A DNA stretch of 13,469 nucleotides, from contig CAUFRO010000048.1 of NCBI GenBank assembly GCA_959027945.1, positions 1 through 13,469 on the forward strand, in the 5' to 3' direction. Below the pieces are notes generated by a model, which did no database searches, was not told the DNA's origin, and worked only from the letters and a program-made list of their open reading frames with translations. The position numbers were made by a program, and so were the translations under genes. This DNA comes from an uncultured Collinsella sp. GTDB taxonomy: Bacteria > Actinomycetota > Coriobacteriia > Coriobacteriales > Coriobacteriaceae. Positions 1 through 7,881 of this stretch are shown in pieces (the first letter of the stretch is position 1; every line of letters begins with the position of its first letter).

Positions 1-5
1 AAGAG

Positions 6-31
6 AAGAGGCGGGGCATGCCCCGCCTCTT
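6..31. terminator. Perfect 26-bp palindrome, probable bidirectional terminator
   Basis: The arms AAGAGGCGGGGC (6-17) and GCCCCGCCTCTT (20-31) are exact reverse complements around the dinucleotide AT. This gives a very GC-rich hairpin with short U-rich flanks on either strand. It lies about 200 nt downstream of the last gene of the frl operon (minus strand) and could end that transcript, a gene left of the window, or both. The hairpin is directly visible; its role is inferred from composition and position. Confidence 0.7.
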
Positions 32-93
32 ACACCACATCTCTGCGCGCTACCACTTTCACAGTCACTCATCCTGCATTTTCGCAATCTTAA

Positions 94-176
94 ACCCCTC
101 CAAACGCTCAAATCACGTCTGAAGGGGTCGATTTTGCTGCGACTAAATTAGTCACAGTACTCATATTTGGCTTTTT
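94..176. repeat. Structured AT-rich intergenic segment, possible dispersed repeat
   Basis: This stretch downstream of the frl operon carries two inverted repeats: ACCCCT (94-99) with AGGGGT (123-128), and GACTAA-A-TTAGTC (141-153). An AT-rich block and a T6 run (172-177) follow. It is far more AT-rich than the coding DNA beside it and has no convincing ORF. Its minus-strand sequence resembles an intergenic element I associate, from memory, with Collinsella genomes. There is no second copy in this window, so repeat status is unproven. Confidence 0.3.
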
Positions 177-227
177 TGACCACCGAGTCACGGGAAGGCA
201 CCAATACAGCTCCCCGGAACTGCTCAC

Positions 228-1091
228 CTATTCGAAAATCGGCGCTCCGTGGCCCCAAGAGCCTTCCATGCCGCATACGGTCGAAGCAAACCCCGCCGCA
301 AAGTCGAGTGCACGCTCGATGGCCTCGGCGCCATCCTCGCCACGCTTGACGGAATCGAGATAGCACATCAAAAACGAGGTGAGGAACGAGTCGCCCGCCC
401 CCATGGTGTCCTTCATGTCCGTTACCGGTTTAGCCAGCTGGCGGTAATAACGCTCGCCGTCGTAAGCAATGCAGCCCTCGGCGCCCGCCGTAGCCGACAC
501 AAAACGCGGACCCAGACCCTTCACCCATGCCAGACGCTCGCGAATCTCGTCCTCGCTCGCGGCATCCGCCGCACTAAAGAAAGCGAAATCGACGTAGGGC
601 GCAATCTGCTCGTAGTACTCGTCGGTGGAGTCGTCCGAAAAGTCAAAAGAGACCGTGACGCCCGCAGCCTTCAACTTGGGCAGCTCGCGCTCGGTAAAGC
701 AGTAGTTGCCCGAATGAACCACATCGAACTGCTTCATGTACGCAAGGTCAAAGCGATCGAGGACATAGCGCGCATCGCCACGGATACCGCCCTCGTTGGA
801 GCCAAGGAAGACACGGTCACCGTCAACGACGGTCACGCGAGCCGCTCCGTTCTCGCCAATCATCTGCTCGCACTTGTCAAGCTCGATACCCTCATCCTCG
901 AGGCTTGCAATGACATGCTCGGCAGCGGCGTCATTGCCAAAAATGCCCATGTATGCAGAGCGTGCGGCACCGCATTTCTTGGCATAAACGGCGAAGTTCA
1001 CCGCATTGCCGCCGGGATACATGGTGTGGATATGCTCGTAGCGATCGACGACGTTGTCGCCAAATCCGAGCGCGTTAACGTTAAATGCCAT
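228..1091 (-). CDS. frlD: PfkB-family sugar kinase, fructoselysine 6-kinase-like (FrlD)
   Basis: The 287-residue cytosolic kinase is predicted to phosphorylate the C6 hydroxyl of a fructosyl-amino acid with ATP, making the substrate of the neighbouring deglycase. The N-terminal GDNVVD (residues 11-16) and PGGNAVN (26-32) match the sugar-binding start of FrlD proteins. The PfkB signature DTMGAGDSF spans 228-236, with D234 as the expected catalytic base and GAGD as the anion hole. The central FDFSDDS (149-155) is also FrlD-like. It is the last gene of the operon, starting 14 nt after the frlB stop with a purine-rich AAGGGG stretch ahead of the ATG. Length is close to the family norm. The natural substrate (fructoselysine, fructose-asparagine or another Amadori compound) cannot be fixed from sequence. 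Confidence 0.85.
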   Translation of the reverse strand: MAFNVNALGFGDNVVDRYEHIHTMYPGGNAVNFAVYAKKCGAARSAYMGIFGNDAAAEHVIASLEDEGIELDKCEQMIGENGAARVTVVDGDRVFLGSNEGGIRGDARYVLDRFDLAYMKQFDVVHSGNYCFTERELPKLKAAGVTVSFDFSDDSTDEYYEQIAPYVDFAFFSAADAASEDEIRERLAWVKGLGPRFVSATAGAEGCIAYDGERYYRQLAKPVTDMKDTMGAGDSFLTSFLMCYLDSVKRGEDGAEAIERALDFAAGFASTVCGMEGSWGHGAPIFE

Positions 1092-1105
1092 GGCCTTTGC
1101 CCCTT

Positions 1106-2074
1106 CTAGTACTCGACGACGCCCATGTAGCGACGGAAATCGGGATCATGGTCAAACACCTTGCCGCGTGCGGCACGCAGCTCGCAGTTCATGGCGTAGA
1201 ACAGCACCGGGTCCAGATAGGCACGGACGCTCGCCGGCACGGCTTCCATACCGTACTCCTTGGCATCGAGCACCATCAGCGTATCGGTATGCGTCTTAAG
1301 GAACGCCAGGGCGCGCTCGTCCATAGCACGGCACTCGCTGGAGCCCATCTGCAGGAAGTAAAAAACGCCATCCTGAGTAGCCTCGAAGGGGCCATGGAAG
1401 TACTCGGCAGAGTGGATGTAGCTGCAGTGCTGCCACTGCATCTCCATAAGAGAGCAGATAGCGAAACCGTAGGTCTGGCTAAAGTTGGGACCGCTGCCCA
1501 GAATATAGAAGAACTCGTGCTCCTGGCAAAGCTTGGCAAAGCGATCACCCAGCTCGGCATTTACCTTCTCGCGTGCCGGGGGAAGAATCTTATCCATCTC
1601 GGCAATACCGGCATACATATCGGCAAGATCGGCGTAGCCCTCCTGCTGATCGAGCAGCTCGGCCGCAAGCGACAGCGAAATGCCAGCGGGGACCTCGGCC
1701 TGCGGCACGCCCTCGCCCCACGGGTAGACCCACGTGGTCCACTTGCCGGAGTCAATCTTGGATCCAGCGTTGTCGGTCTGGGCGATCACCGTAGCGCCGG
1801 CAGCAAGGGCAATCTCACAGCCCTCGACGACCTCGGGGGTGTTGCCACTGTGGCTGCAGGCAATGACCAGGGATTTCTCACCCAAGCGGCGCGGGCGCAT
1901 GATATCAAACTCGCGAGCCGTATAGATATACGAAGTGAAGGTGGTTGCCTCGCGCTGCAGAAGCTCATGAGCCGGGATCAAATCGATCATGGAGCCACCG
2001 CAAGCAATCCAGTAGACGCTGTCGAACTTGCCCTTCTCGGCAATTGCCTCTTTGATCAGGTCGTGTGCGTTCAT
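1106..2074 (-). CDS. frlB: SIS-domain fructosamine-6-phosphate deglycase (FrlB-like)
   Basis: The 322-residue protein has two tandem SIS sugar-isomerase domains (about residues 15-150 and 180-310). The family splits fructosamine 6-phosphates into glucose 6-phosphate and a free amino acid. SHSGNTPEV (74-82) is the phosphate-binding loop of the first domain. SAEYFHGPFE (222-231) carries E224 and H228, matching the acid/base pair described for FrlB and FraB enzymes. The C-terminus (DHDPDFRRY then VVEY) is strongly FrlB-like. I chose the ATG at 2074 because GAAAGGAA precedes it at good distance; a longer reading from TTG at 2107 lacks a ribosome site. It lies 62 nt after frlC and 14 nt before frlD. 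FraB-type specificity for fructose-asparagine remains possible. Confidence 0.87.
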   Translation of the reverse strand: MNAHDLIKEAIAEKGKFDSVYWIACGGSMIDLIPAHELLQREATTFTSYIYTAREFDIMRPRRLGEKSLVIACSHSGNTPEVVEGCEIALAAGATVIAQTDNAGSKIDSGKWTTWVYPWGEGVPQAEVPAGISLSLAAELLDQQEGYADLADMYAGIAEMDKILPPAREKVNAELGDRFAKLCQEHEFFYILGSGPNFSQTYGFAICSLMEMQWQHCSYIHSAEYFHGPFEATQDGVFYFLQMGSSECRAMDERALAFLKTHTDTLMVLDAKEYGMEAVPASVRAYLDPVLFYAMNCELRAARGKVFDHDPDFRRYMGVVEY

Positions 2075-2136
2075 ATCCAGTTCCTTTCTTGTTTGGTCCA
2101 CAATCAATGACGTTGGTTGCGTGGCCGATAGTTGTT

Positions 2137-2988
2137 TTAGTCAATCAGATATTTCTCGAATGCGGCCATGTTCTTGGCATCTGCCGCCGCCGGGTCATCA
2201 TAGTAACGACCGTCCGTGATTTCCTGGCCCAGCATGCCGTCGAAACCATGGGCGTTGAGCGTGGCAACGAAGGCGTCCATATCGTGCTTGCCATCGCCCC
2301 ACACCAGATGGCCATACGGATCACCGTCGATAAAGTGCATCTCGTGAATTGCCCCATCACCAAAGGCGGCAAACCAGTCCTCGAGCGTCTCGCCTGCAAC
2401 GCCCATCGCGGTTGTATCAACCATGGGCTGTAAGTACGGGCTCGCGACCTCGTCAATCATGCGCTTCGCATCGGAAACCGTCGTCACAAGGTTGCTCTCC
2501 TCGGGACGCAGGCTTTCCATCGTAAGCACCAGACCGTGCTCGCCGGCATACTCCGCCAGAATGGACATGTGCTCGCGGCTGCGCTTCCAGGCTTCCTCGC
2601 GGTCCTCGTCCCAGTCGCCCCAGCCCGAGTTGACGGACATACGGTCGCACCCAAGTACCTCGGCAAGCTCAATGCCGTGCTTAAAGTACGCCAGGCTGCG
2701 CTGTTCATGCAGCGGTTTGCGTGCGCAGTATTGCCAAGGATAGACAACATTCTCGGGACACAGAGTACGATACCTAAGCCCACGGTCTGCAGCTTTTTTC
2801 GCCAGGACCTCAGCCTCAAAGTAGCCCGTATGGTCGAGTGTCACATGCGGCTCCGCACACCACAGCTCAATGGACTCAAAGCCCAAACGCTGCTGCACAT
2901 CAAGGAAGTAATCGAGCGACCACATGATGTAGTGGATATTCATGCCCGCAATCTGTTCGCGGCGCAGCGTCGGCTTGGATTCAGACAT
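2137..2988 (-). CDS. frlC: Sugar phosphate isomerase/epimerase family, FrlC-like
   Basis: This 283-residue TIM-barrel protein of the xylose-isomerase-like (AP-endonuclease 2) superfamily resembles FrlC, which interconverts psicoselysine and fructoselysine. The metal-ligand pattern is visible: E158 (in MESLRPEESN), D191 (MVDTT), H218 (MHFID) and E256 (GQEITDG). ESLRPEESN corresponds to the EPLTPYESN motif of E. coli FrlC. An excellent AAGGAGG site precedes the ATG, and only 1 nt separates this start from the TAA of the upstream amidohydrolase, so the two are almost certainly translationally coupled. The N-terminal 15 or so residues are charged and poorly conserved. A different ketose-amine epimerase is the main alternative. 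Confidence 0.78.
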   Translation of the reverse strand: MSESKPTLRREQIAGMNIHYIMWSLDYFLDVQQRLGFESIELWCAEPHVTLDHTGYFEAEVLAKKAADRGLRYRTLCPENVVYPWQYCARKPLHEQRSLAYFKHGIELAEVLGCDRMSVNSGWGDWDEDREEAWKRSREHMSILAEYAGEHGLVLTMESLRPEESNLVTTVSDAKRMIDEVASPYLQPMVDTTAMGVAGETLEDWFAAFGDGAIHEMHFIDGDPYGHLVWGDGKHDMDAFVATLNAHGFDGMLGQEITDGRYYDDPAAADAKNMAAFEKYLID

Positions 2989-2989
2989 C

Positions 2990-4573
2990 TTATGCCTCCT
3001 TATTTCGATCGAACACGATTTGTCCGTCCGACATCGTCATATCAACCGAAAGATCGCGTGCGTCGCGATAATCGAGGTCGAACACATCCCGATCGAGCAC
3101 GCAGATATCAGCAAGCTTGCCGACCTCGAGCGTACCCAGCTCGTCTTCGCGCATCAGATCGTACGCGCCCCCGGCAGTCCAAGCACGCAAGAGCTCGACA
3201 AGCGTCAGCGCGTTGGCCTCATTCACGGGCAGTCCATCGTCGAAGTATCCGCCGCACGCACTGTAGATTGACTCGCCCAGGCTCGGAATCAGCAGCGGCA
3301 AATCCGTACCACAGCACACCGTGCATCCGGAATCTTCCATGCCGCGGCGATTCCAGCTGTGCAAAAGTCGCGTCTTGCCAATTTGTCGACGCATCATCGA
3401 CAGGCAATCCTCGCGCCGGTCCAGCGTCAGAATCTGCGGATAGACCTCGCAAATTCCACCTAACTTGCCAAACTTGACAAGATCGGTCGGATCAGAGTTC
3501 TCGAGATCGGTAATCGCATGGCGGCGAAGCAACCGTCCATGCTCGTCTCGAGGCAGCGAGGCATAGAGCGCCACGGTGCGACGAACGGCGCCATCGCCCT
3601 GGCAATGCAAGGAATATCGGAAGCCGTCAGCATCAATTGCGCGCAGCTCGTTCTCAATCAGATCCCACTCGGGCTCCTCGACAACCGTCTTGCCGGCAGC
3701 GCCCGCATCGGCCGTGTCCTCATAGGGGTCAATCATCTCGGCAAGCCCCGCCCATACGCCGCGATCGGTCATACGGTTGAAGCCAGAAAAACGAACGAAC
3801 GGTCCCCGGAAGCGCTCTCGTGCCTCGCGGGCATATGCCAGATTTGCACCGGCACCCACCGGCTGCGACATCATAGAGACGCGAACCGTCAGCTCACCAG
3901 ATTCCTCACGGCGAGCCATTTCGTCGGCAAAACCGTAGTAGTCATCAAACGCCATCTCCTTGATGGCGGTAACGCCGCGCTCGTTAAGCATGCTCATGTA
4001 GTCCGAATACCCCGCACGTACCTCGGGCAGCGCGAGGAAATCGCTCATCATGCGCCAGATCTTCTCGGCATAGCACGCCTGGGGTGTAAAGCCGTATCGT
4101 GCACTGGCGGCAGCATTGAGAACGCAGGTCTCCGCACCCGGTGTAAAGCAGACGACAGGGATATCGCCAAAACAATCGTCAAACACAGCTGCCGTATTTG
4201 CGTTCTCGGCATCCGATGCCAACGTTTCGGGTAGGCTGTGGCCAAAAGCCGCCGCGCAATCCGGATGATCTTCTTTCCATGCACGCAAGAGCGACACGGC
4301 CTCTTTGGCATCAGCGATGCCGGACAGATCAGACCCCAACGTCCGCAGCGCCCAGCCTGTATAGAAGGTATGCACATCGATCAGGCCAGGCATGACGGTA
4401 CGGTCGCCCAGATCAACTACCTCGTCCGCTTGGGTCAAATACGAAGCTACCTCACACTTGGTGCCAACCGCCTCAATTCGATTGCCACGGACCGCTACGA
4501 AACCTTCGAACGGCAGGTCCCCCGTACCGGTAAAGACGCTCTTAGACGTCAGGACCGTTAAACGATCAGACAT
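2990..4573 (-). CDS. Amidohydrolase (family 3/YtcJ-like) with altered metal site
   Basis: The 527-residue protein has the layout of YtcJ-like amidohydrolases: an N-terminal beta-sandwich part, a TIM barrel beginning at MPGLIDVHTF (61-70), and a C-terminal return ending in GTLEVGKLADI. The family hydrolyses amide or ester bonds with one or two metal ions. H68, H323 (LHCQGDGA), H352 (RRHAITD) and D424 (GTDLP) align with usual ligands. The second histidine of the HxH pair is F70, however, and the usual metal-bridging lysine region reads VRFSGFN (260-266). In this operon it could trim an acyl or peptidyl Amadori compound before the kinase; that is inference. I prefer the ATG at 4573, with AGGTGG ahead of it. 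A GTG at 4582, abutting the permease stop, would add three residues. Confidence 0.75.
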   Translation of the reverse strand: MSDRLTVLTSKSVFTGTGDLPFEGFVAVRGNRIEAVGTKCEVASYLTQADEVVDLGDRTVMPGLIDVHTFYTGWALRTLGSDLSGIADAKEAVSLLRAWKEDHPDCAAAFGHSLPETLASDAENANTAAVFDDCFGDIPVVCFTPGAETCVLNAAASARYGFTPQACYAEKIWRMMSDFLALPEVRAGYSDYMSMLNERGVTAIKEMAFDDYYGFADEMARREESGELTVRVSMMSQPVGAGANLAYAREARERFRGPFVRFSGFNRMTDRGVWAGLAEMIDPYEDTADAGAAGKTVVEEPEWDLIENELRAIDADGFRYSLHCQGDGAVRRTVALYASLPRDEHGRLLRRHAITDLENSDPTDLVKFGKLGGICEVYPQILTLDRREDCLSMMRRQIGKTRLLHSWNRRGMEDSGCTVCCGTDLPLLIPSLGESIYSACGGYFDDGLPVNEANALTLVELLRAWTAGGAYDLMREDELGTLEVGKLADICVLDRDVFDLDYRDARDLSVDMTMSDGQIVFDRNKEA

Positions 4574-4582
4574 CACAACCAC

Positions 4583-6046
4583 CTACACCGGAAGCATGCC
4601 AGAGATTGCCGTTACGATCAGGCCAAAGACGACCATGAAAATGAAGAACTTCCAAATGGTCTTCCACCATTGGCCAAACGAAATCTTAGCCACGGCAAGG
4701 CCGGCGACCGTCATGCCCGCCACGGGACTGATGGTGTTGATGGTCTGATTAGCAAACTGGAGCGCGGTAACGGCAGCTTCGGGATTGAGGCCCATAAGCT
4801 CGGTCAGCGGACCCATGACGGGCATGGTGAGCGCCGCAAGTCCAGAACTCGAGGGAACCAGCAAAGAGAGCAGGCCAAGGACGATATACATAAACGTGGT
4901 GTAGACGGCAGCGGGTGCACCGGCGAGCGCAGTAGCGAGCGCCTGGAGGATGGTGTCGATGATCATGCCGCCCTCGGCGATGACCAGAATACCGCGAGCG
5001 ATACCGATAACGATAGCAGCGTACGCAAAATCGGCGAGACCCTTAACGAACTCCTCAGCGATCGTCTGCTGGTCAAGACCGCCCAGGATACCGGCAAGCA
5101 AGCCCATGCCAAGGAACACGGCGGAAATCTCATTCATGTACCAGCCCTGGGTAACAAGACCCCAGACGATAATGCCCATACCGCAGGCAAAATCGATAAG
5201 TACGAGCTTCTGACGGGTAGTGAACTCTTCCTCGATGGAGGCATCAGTCACGGAAAACTCAACACGCTTGAGCTTGTCGTCCTCGTACGTAATGGACGAC
5301 TCGGGGTTTTTCTTGACGCGCATAGCGTAGCGCATGGCCCATGCGATACCGACGGCAGTAAAGATGACCCAAGAAACGGCGCGCAGCCACAGCTGAGGAT
5401 TGCCCTCGATGCCAATGATGCCCTGGGCGATCAAAACATTAAACGGGTCGATGGTCGAAGCACAATATCCCAGGTTAGGACCAAGGAAGCAGATGATGAA
5501 TGCCGTCATCGAGTCATAACCGATACCCATCATGATGGGAATGAAGATGGCATAGAACGGCAGGGCTTCCTCAGACATGCCAAACGTAGTGCCGCAAATG
5601 GACAGCAACGTCATCGTAATGGGAATGATGAGGATGTCCTTGTTCTTGAGCTTTTTAATCACACGGCTCATGCCGGCATTCAAAGCGTTGGTCTTGGTGA
5701 TGATTGCGAACGATCCGCCAATCAATAAGACGAACGCAACGACGTCGGCAGCCTCCTGGATGCCCTTAGTGGGCGCTTGCAGGACCGCGAAGATATCCTG
5801 ACCCAGATTGATGGTCTCGCCGGTCTCGGAATCGGTGTAGTTCTTATCGACCTGTTCATAGGTTCCAGCAACGGCGACTTCGCGCTCGCCCGCCGCTGTC
5901 GAAATCGTCTTGCGCTGATACTGACCCGAGGGAACGATCCAAGTCAGGACCGCAAAGACAACGATCAGCAAGAACATGATCGTATAGACATGCGGTAATT
6001 TGAACTTAAAACGTCTGTTTGTCTTCTTCGCCTTCGTATCTGACAT
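4583..6046 (-). CDS. YfcC-family membrane permease
   Basis: This 487-residue polytopic membrane protein has a basic cytoplasmic N-terminus (MSDTKAKKTNRRFKFKLPH), a first helix at about 20-38 ending IVPSGQY, then many hydrophobic segments. The pattern is that of the YfcC/DcuC-like carrier group. The WIVPSGQYQR-type ending of helix 1, the conserved TFGMSEEALPFYAIFIP segment and the QFANQTINTISPV stretch near the C-terminus fit the family. It is first in the operon and its stop is followed directly by the amidohydrolase start. It is therefore the likely uptake system for the Amadori compound, in place of the FrlA-type permease or ABC importer known elsewhere. The start at 6046 follows a strong GGAGG; a longer reading from 6106 has no ribosome site. 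Substrate is inferred from context only. Confidence 0.8.
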   Translation of the reverse strand: MSDTKAKKTNRRFKFKLPHVYTIMFLLIVVFAVLTWIVPSGQYQRKTISTAAGEREVAVAGTYEQVDKNYTDSETGETINLGQDIFAVLQAPTKGIQEAADVVAFVLLIGGSFAIITKTNALNAGMSRVIKKLKNKDILIIPITMTLLSICGTTFGMSEEALPFYAIFIPIMMGIGYDSMTAFIICFLGPNLGYCASTIDPFNVLIAQGIIGIEGNPQLWLRAVSWVIFTAVGIAWAMRYAMRVKKNPESSITYEDDKLKRVEFSVTDASIEEEFTTRQKLVLIDFACGMGIIVWGLVTQGWYMNEISAVFLGMGLLAGILGGLDQQTIAEEFVKGLADFAYAAIVIGIARGILVIAEGGMIIDTILQALATALAGAPAAVYTTFMYIVLGLLSLLVPSSSGLAALTMPVMGPLTELMGLNPEAAVTALQFANQTINTISPVAGMTVAGLAVAKISFGQWWKTIWKFFIFMVVFGLIVTAISGMLPV

Positions 6047-6107
6047 AGATACCTCCAAAGAACTCGAGACTGCATCGCATCTCGCTTCAACGCTTGCATA
6101 AGGCAAA

Positions 6108-6154
6108 CGTTCTATGACGTTCTATAGATTACCAGCAGCTTTTCCCGTCATCAA
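6108..6154 (-). promoter_or_regulatory. Candidate promoter and operator of the frl operon
   Basis: On the minus strand a TTGATG-like -35 (6149-6154) and a weak TAATCT -10 (6126-6131) are 17 bp apart. The 8-bp palindrome TCTATAGA (6121-6128) overlaps the -10. Two tandem 10-bp copies follow: ACGTTCTATG (6108-6117) and ACGTTCTATA (6118-6127) on the plus strand. Repeats overlapping the probable transcription start would suit repression by the adjacent GntR/HutC regulator. The repeats are visible; the promoter and the binding are inferred. Confidence 0.4.
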
Positions 6155-6216
6155 GATAATTTCAAACTGATTGCCGCAACGCGGTTGAACGGTCGCGTTC
6201 GCGCCGTGAACGGTAT

Positions 6217-6252
6217 GGAAGCGCCCGGTGAGATGATCCACCGGGCGTTTCC
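6217..6252. terminator. Hairpin between the GntR gene and the frl operon
   Basis: The arms GGAAGCGCCCGGTG (6217-6230) and CACCGGGCGTTTCC (6239-6252) pair almost perfectly around an 8-nt loop. The hairpin starts 12 nt after the stop of the regulator gene on the minus strand. It probably separates the regulator transcript from the operon. There is no strong U-run, so termination may be partial. Confidence 0.6.
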
Positions 6253-6264
6253 ATTCGCAATGTC

Positions 6265-7008
6265 CTAGATGTCAAAAACGTAGCGAGACCCAACGATCCG
6301 CTGACGACCGATGATAAACGGCCGCCGTTGCTCATCGAAAAAGAAGGCTTCCATATAAAACAAGGGTTCGCCAACGGGAACCGCCAGCAACCGAGCGACC
6401 TCGGGCGATGCGCACGCGATCTCGAGCGTGCACGGGTCGGTAAACGCGGGCATGCGGCCAGTCTGGTTGCGCACGAACTCAAAAATGGATTGGTTAGATA
6501 GAGGCGCCGTTGATAGATAGGCGTTGTCCTCGTAAACGTATATGTTGTTCTCAAGCATGACGGGGACGCCATCGGCAGTACGCACGCGCTCAACGCAAAT
6601 CAAGTCAGTTCCAACGGGAACACCAAAGAAATGTGCTTCGGTGGAATCCGCCGGCAGTATCTTTCTCGAAATGACACACGCCCCCGGTTCCATTCCGTTA
6701 ACGCGGCATGCGTCCGAAAAACTCTGAACGTCATCCTTCTGGCGAATCTTGCGCTTGAGCTTGGGGGCATTGACAAACGTGCCTTTCCCCTGTCGCTTCG
6801 TTAGATAGCCCTGCTGGACGAGCTCCTCAATAGCACGTCGCACGGTAACGCGGCCAACTTTATAGCTCTCAGCCAATTCGAATTCGTTGGGTATCCGCGC
6901 GCCTGCCTTGTAGGCGCCGGAGTTGATTTCGTTTTTAATGATATCAATGACCTGTTGGTACAGCGGTATCGCTGCTTTACCGTCAGTTGGCCCTTCAGTC
7001 GGTGGCAT
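6265..7008 (-). CDS. GntR/HutC-family transcriptional regulator with UTRA domain (FrlR-like)
   Basis: The 247-residue protein has a GntR winged helix-turn-helix at about 15-80 (IPLYQQVIDIIKNEI, GARIPNEFELAESY, VGRVTVRRAIEEL, GYLTKRQGKGTFV). A UTRA effector domain follows at about 95-240 and ends in RQRIVGSRYVFDI. HutC-subfamily proteins bind small sugar-phosphate or amino-acid ligands and usually repress adjacent operons. It sits just upstream of the frl operon on the same strand, behind its own hairpin. By position it is the likely controller of that operon, sensing an Amadori compound or its 6-phosphate. The ATG at 7008 follows a GGGAGAGGG stretch. Family membership is firm; the effector and targets are inferred. 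Confidence 0.87.
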   Translation of the reverse strand: MPPTEGPTDGKAAIPLYQQVIDIIKNEINSGAYKAGARIPNEFELAESYKVGRVTVRRAIEELVQQGYLTKRQGKGTFVNAPKLKRKIRQKDDVQSFSDACRVNGMEPGACVISRKILPADSTEAHFFGVPVGTDLICVERVRTADGVPVMLENNIYVYEDNAYLSTAPLSNQSIFEFVRNQTGRMPAFTDPCTLEIACASPEVARLLAVPVGEPLFYMEAFFFDEQRRPFIIGRQRIVGSRYVFDI

Positions 7009-7033
7009 ATACCCTCTCCCAGCACAATTAATT

Positions 7034-7074
7034 CTAAAACGGGCTTAAGAGCATTCAACAAGCCCTTAAGCCCG
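7034..7074 (-). terminator. Rho-independent terminator of the beta-PGM-like HAD gene
   Basis: The arms CGGGCTTAAG (7040-7049) and CTTAAGCCCG (7065-7074) form an exact 10-bp stem with a 15-nt loop. Read on the minus strand, the stem is followed by TTTTAGAATTAATT. This places a canonical terminator about 85 nt beyond the HAD stop at 7159 and just upstream of the regulator gene, whose promoter must overlap or follow it. Confidence 0.75.
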
Positions 7075-7158
7075 CATTAGCTTAAAGTATGCTAGGTGTC
7101 GCACCAAAATGTTGGCTATTTACTCATCAGACCCGAAAAACGCGCAACTACCGCGCTC

Positions 7159-7818
7159 CTAAGAAAGCGTGAGCAGCTCCGGCAGCTGGTCGATGATCTT
7201 GTCCGCGGCATCCTGGCTAAAGCCAAAGCGCTCCTCGCGCTTGGCAATGACCGTCAGGCCGGCTCGCTTGCCGGCAGTGATGCCAGGCACCGAATCCTCA
7301 ACGCAGCAGCAGCGATTCGCGGGCAGCCCCAGCAGGTCCAGCGCATGCAGGTAGATGTCGGGCTCGGGCTTGCTCTCCTTAAACTGCTCGCCGCTCACCA
7401 CATACTCAAAGGCATCCGACAGCCCGCACGCATTGAGCACTTCCTCGATGCTATCCATGGGAGACGAGCTGGCAAGCGCCACGCGAACGCCACGGCGCGG
7501 CAGCTCTCGAATCGTATCCACGGCGCCTGGGTTAATCAAAGCCTGATAGTCGCGCGGACGCTTATGCGCCCACTCATCCCAACGGGCCAACGCTTCATCG
7601 CCAGTAAAATGCCCCCTACCGGCGCGCTCAAACCAATCGACCAGCATATGCAGGAAGAACTGGTGCGAAGTACCGACCTGCCCGTTCAATTCCTCTTGAG
7701 TCAGGTTCAACCCAAGCTCCTTGGCAAAAGCCGCGGTCTCGCCCAGGTAGTAATACTCGGTATCGACAATCACGCCGTCCATGTCAAAGATAACGGCGTC
7801 GAACGGAAATGCGGACAC
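7159..7818 (-). CDS. HAD-superfamily hydrolase, beta-phosphoglucomutase-like
   Basis: This cytosolic HAD enzyme of about 219 residues has a small helical cap after motif I. FDMDGVIVDTE gives the nucleophile D12 and acid/base D14. ALASSSP is motif II, the lysine in ESKPEPDIY is motif III and CVEDSVPGI is motif IV. The family contains sugar-phosphate phosphatases and beta-phosphoglucomutases. The cap lacks a clear mutase signature, so a phosphatase is at least as likely. I chose the GTG at 7818 because AGGGAGG lies 6 nt before it. An ATG at 7866 would make the coding region run through the terminator hairpin at 7838-7859, which argues against it. It has its own terminator at 7040-7074. Substrate unknown. 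Confidence 0.8.
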   Translation of the reverse strand: MSAFPFDAVIFDMDGVIVDTEYYYLGETAAFAKELGLNLTQEELNGQVGTSHQFFLHMLVDWFERAGRGHFTGDEALARWDEWAHKRPRDYQALINPGAVDTIRELPRRGVRVALASSSPMDSIEEVLNACGLSDAFEYVVSGEQFKESKPEPDIYLHALDLLGLPANRCCCVEDSVPGITAGKRAGLTVIAKREERFGFSQDAADKIIDQLPELLTLS

Positions 7819-7833
7819 GGCACCCTCCCTAAC

Positions 7834-7859
7834 AAAAGGGCGCCCGCAAGCGGACGCCC
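7834..7859 (-). terminator. Rho-independent terminator after the Cof-type HAD gene
   Basis: GGGCGCCCGC (7838-7847) pairs with GCGGACGCCC (7850-7859). The one odd pair is a wobble in the RNA of one strand. On the minus strand the stem is followed by TTTTGTT. It lies 22 nt past the stop of the Cof-type hydrolase and directly ahead of the ribosome site of the next HAD gene. Confidence 0.75.
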
Positions 7860-7881
7860 GAGCCATGCACTATCGGCGATT

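Noticed and set aside
148..366. Short minus-strand frame over the frlD 3' end
   Set aside because: It overlaps frlD in another frame and its Arg-rich product is typical of out-of-frame GC-rich DNA.
249..1109. Long plus-strand open frame antisense to frlD
   Set aside because: It mirrors the codon bias of the well-supported kinase gene, has no ribosome site, and its protein shows no family features. The same holds for 1085-2110 (antisense to frlB) and 2536-3477.
4670..5728. Open plus-strand frame antisense to the YfcC permease
   Set aside because: The protein is Asp/Asn/His-rich shadow sequence of a membrane protein read backwards. No start signal.
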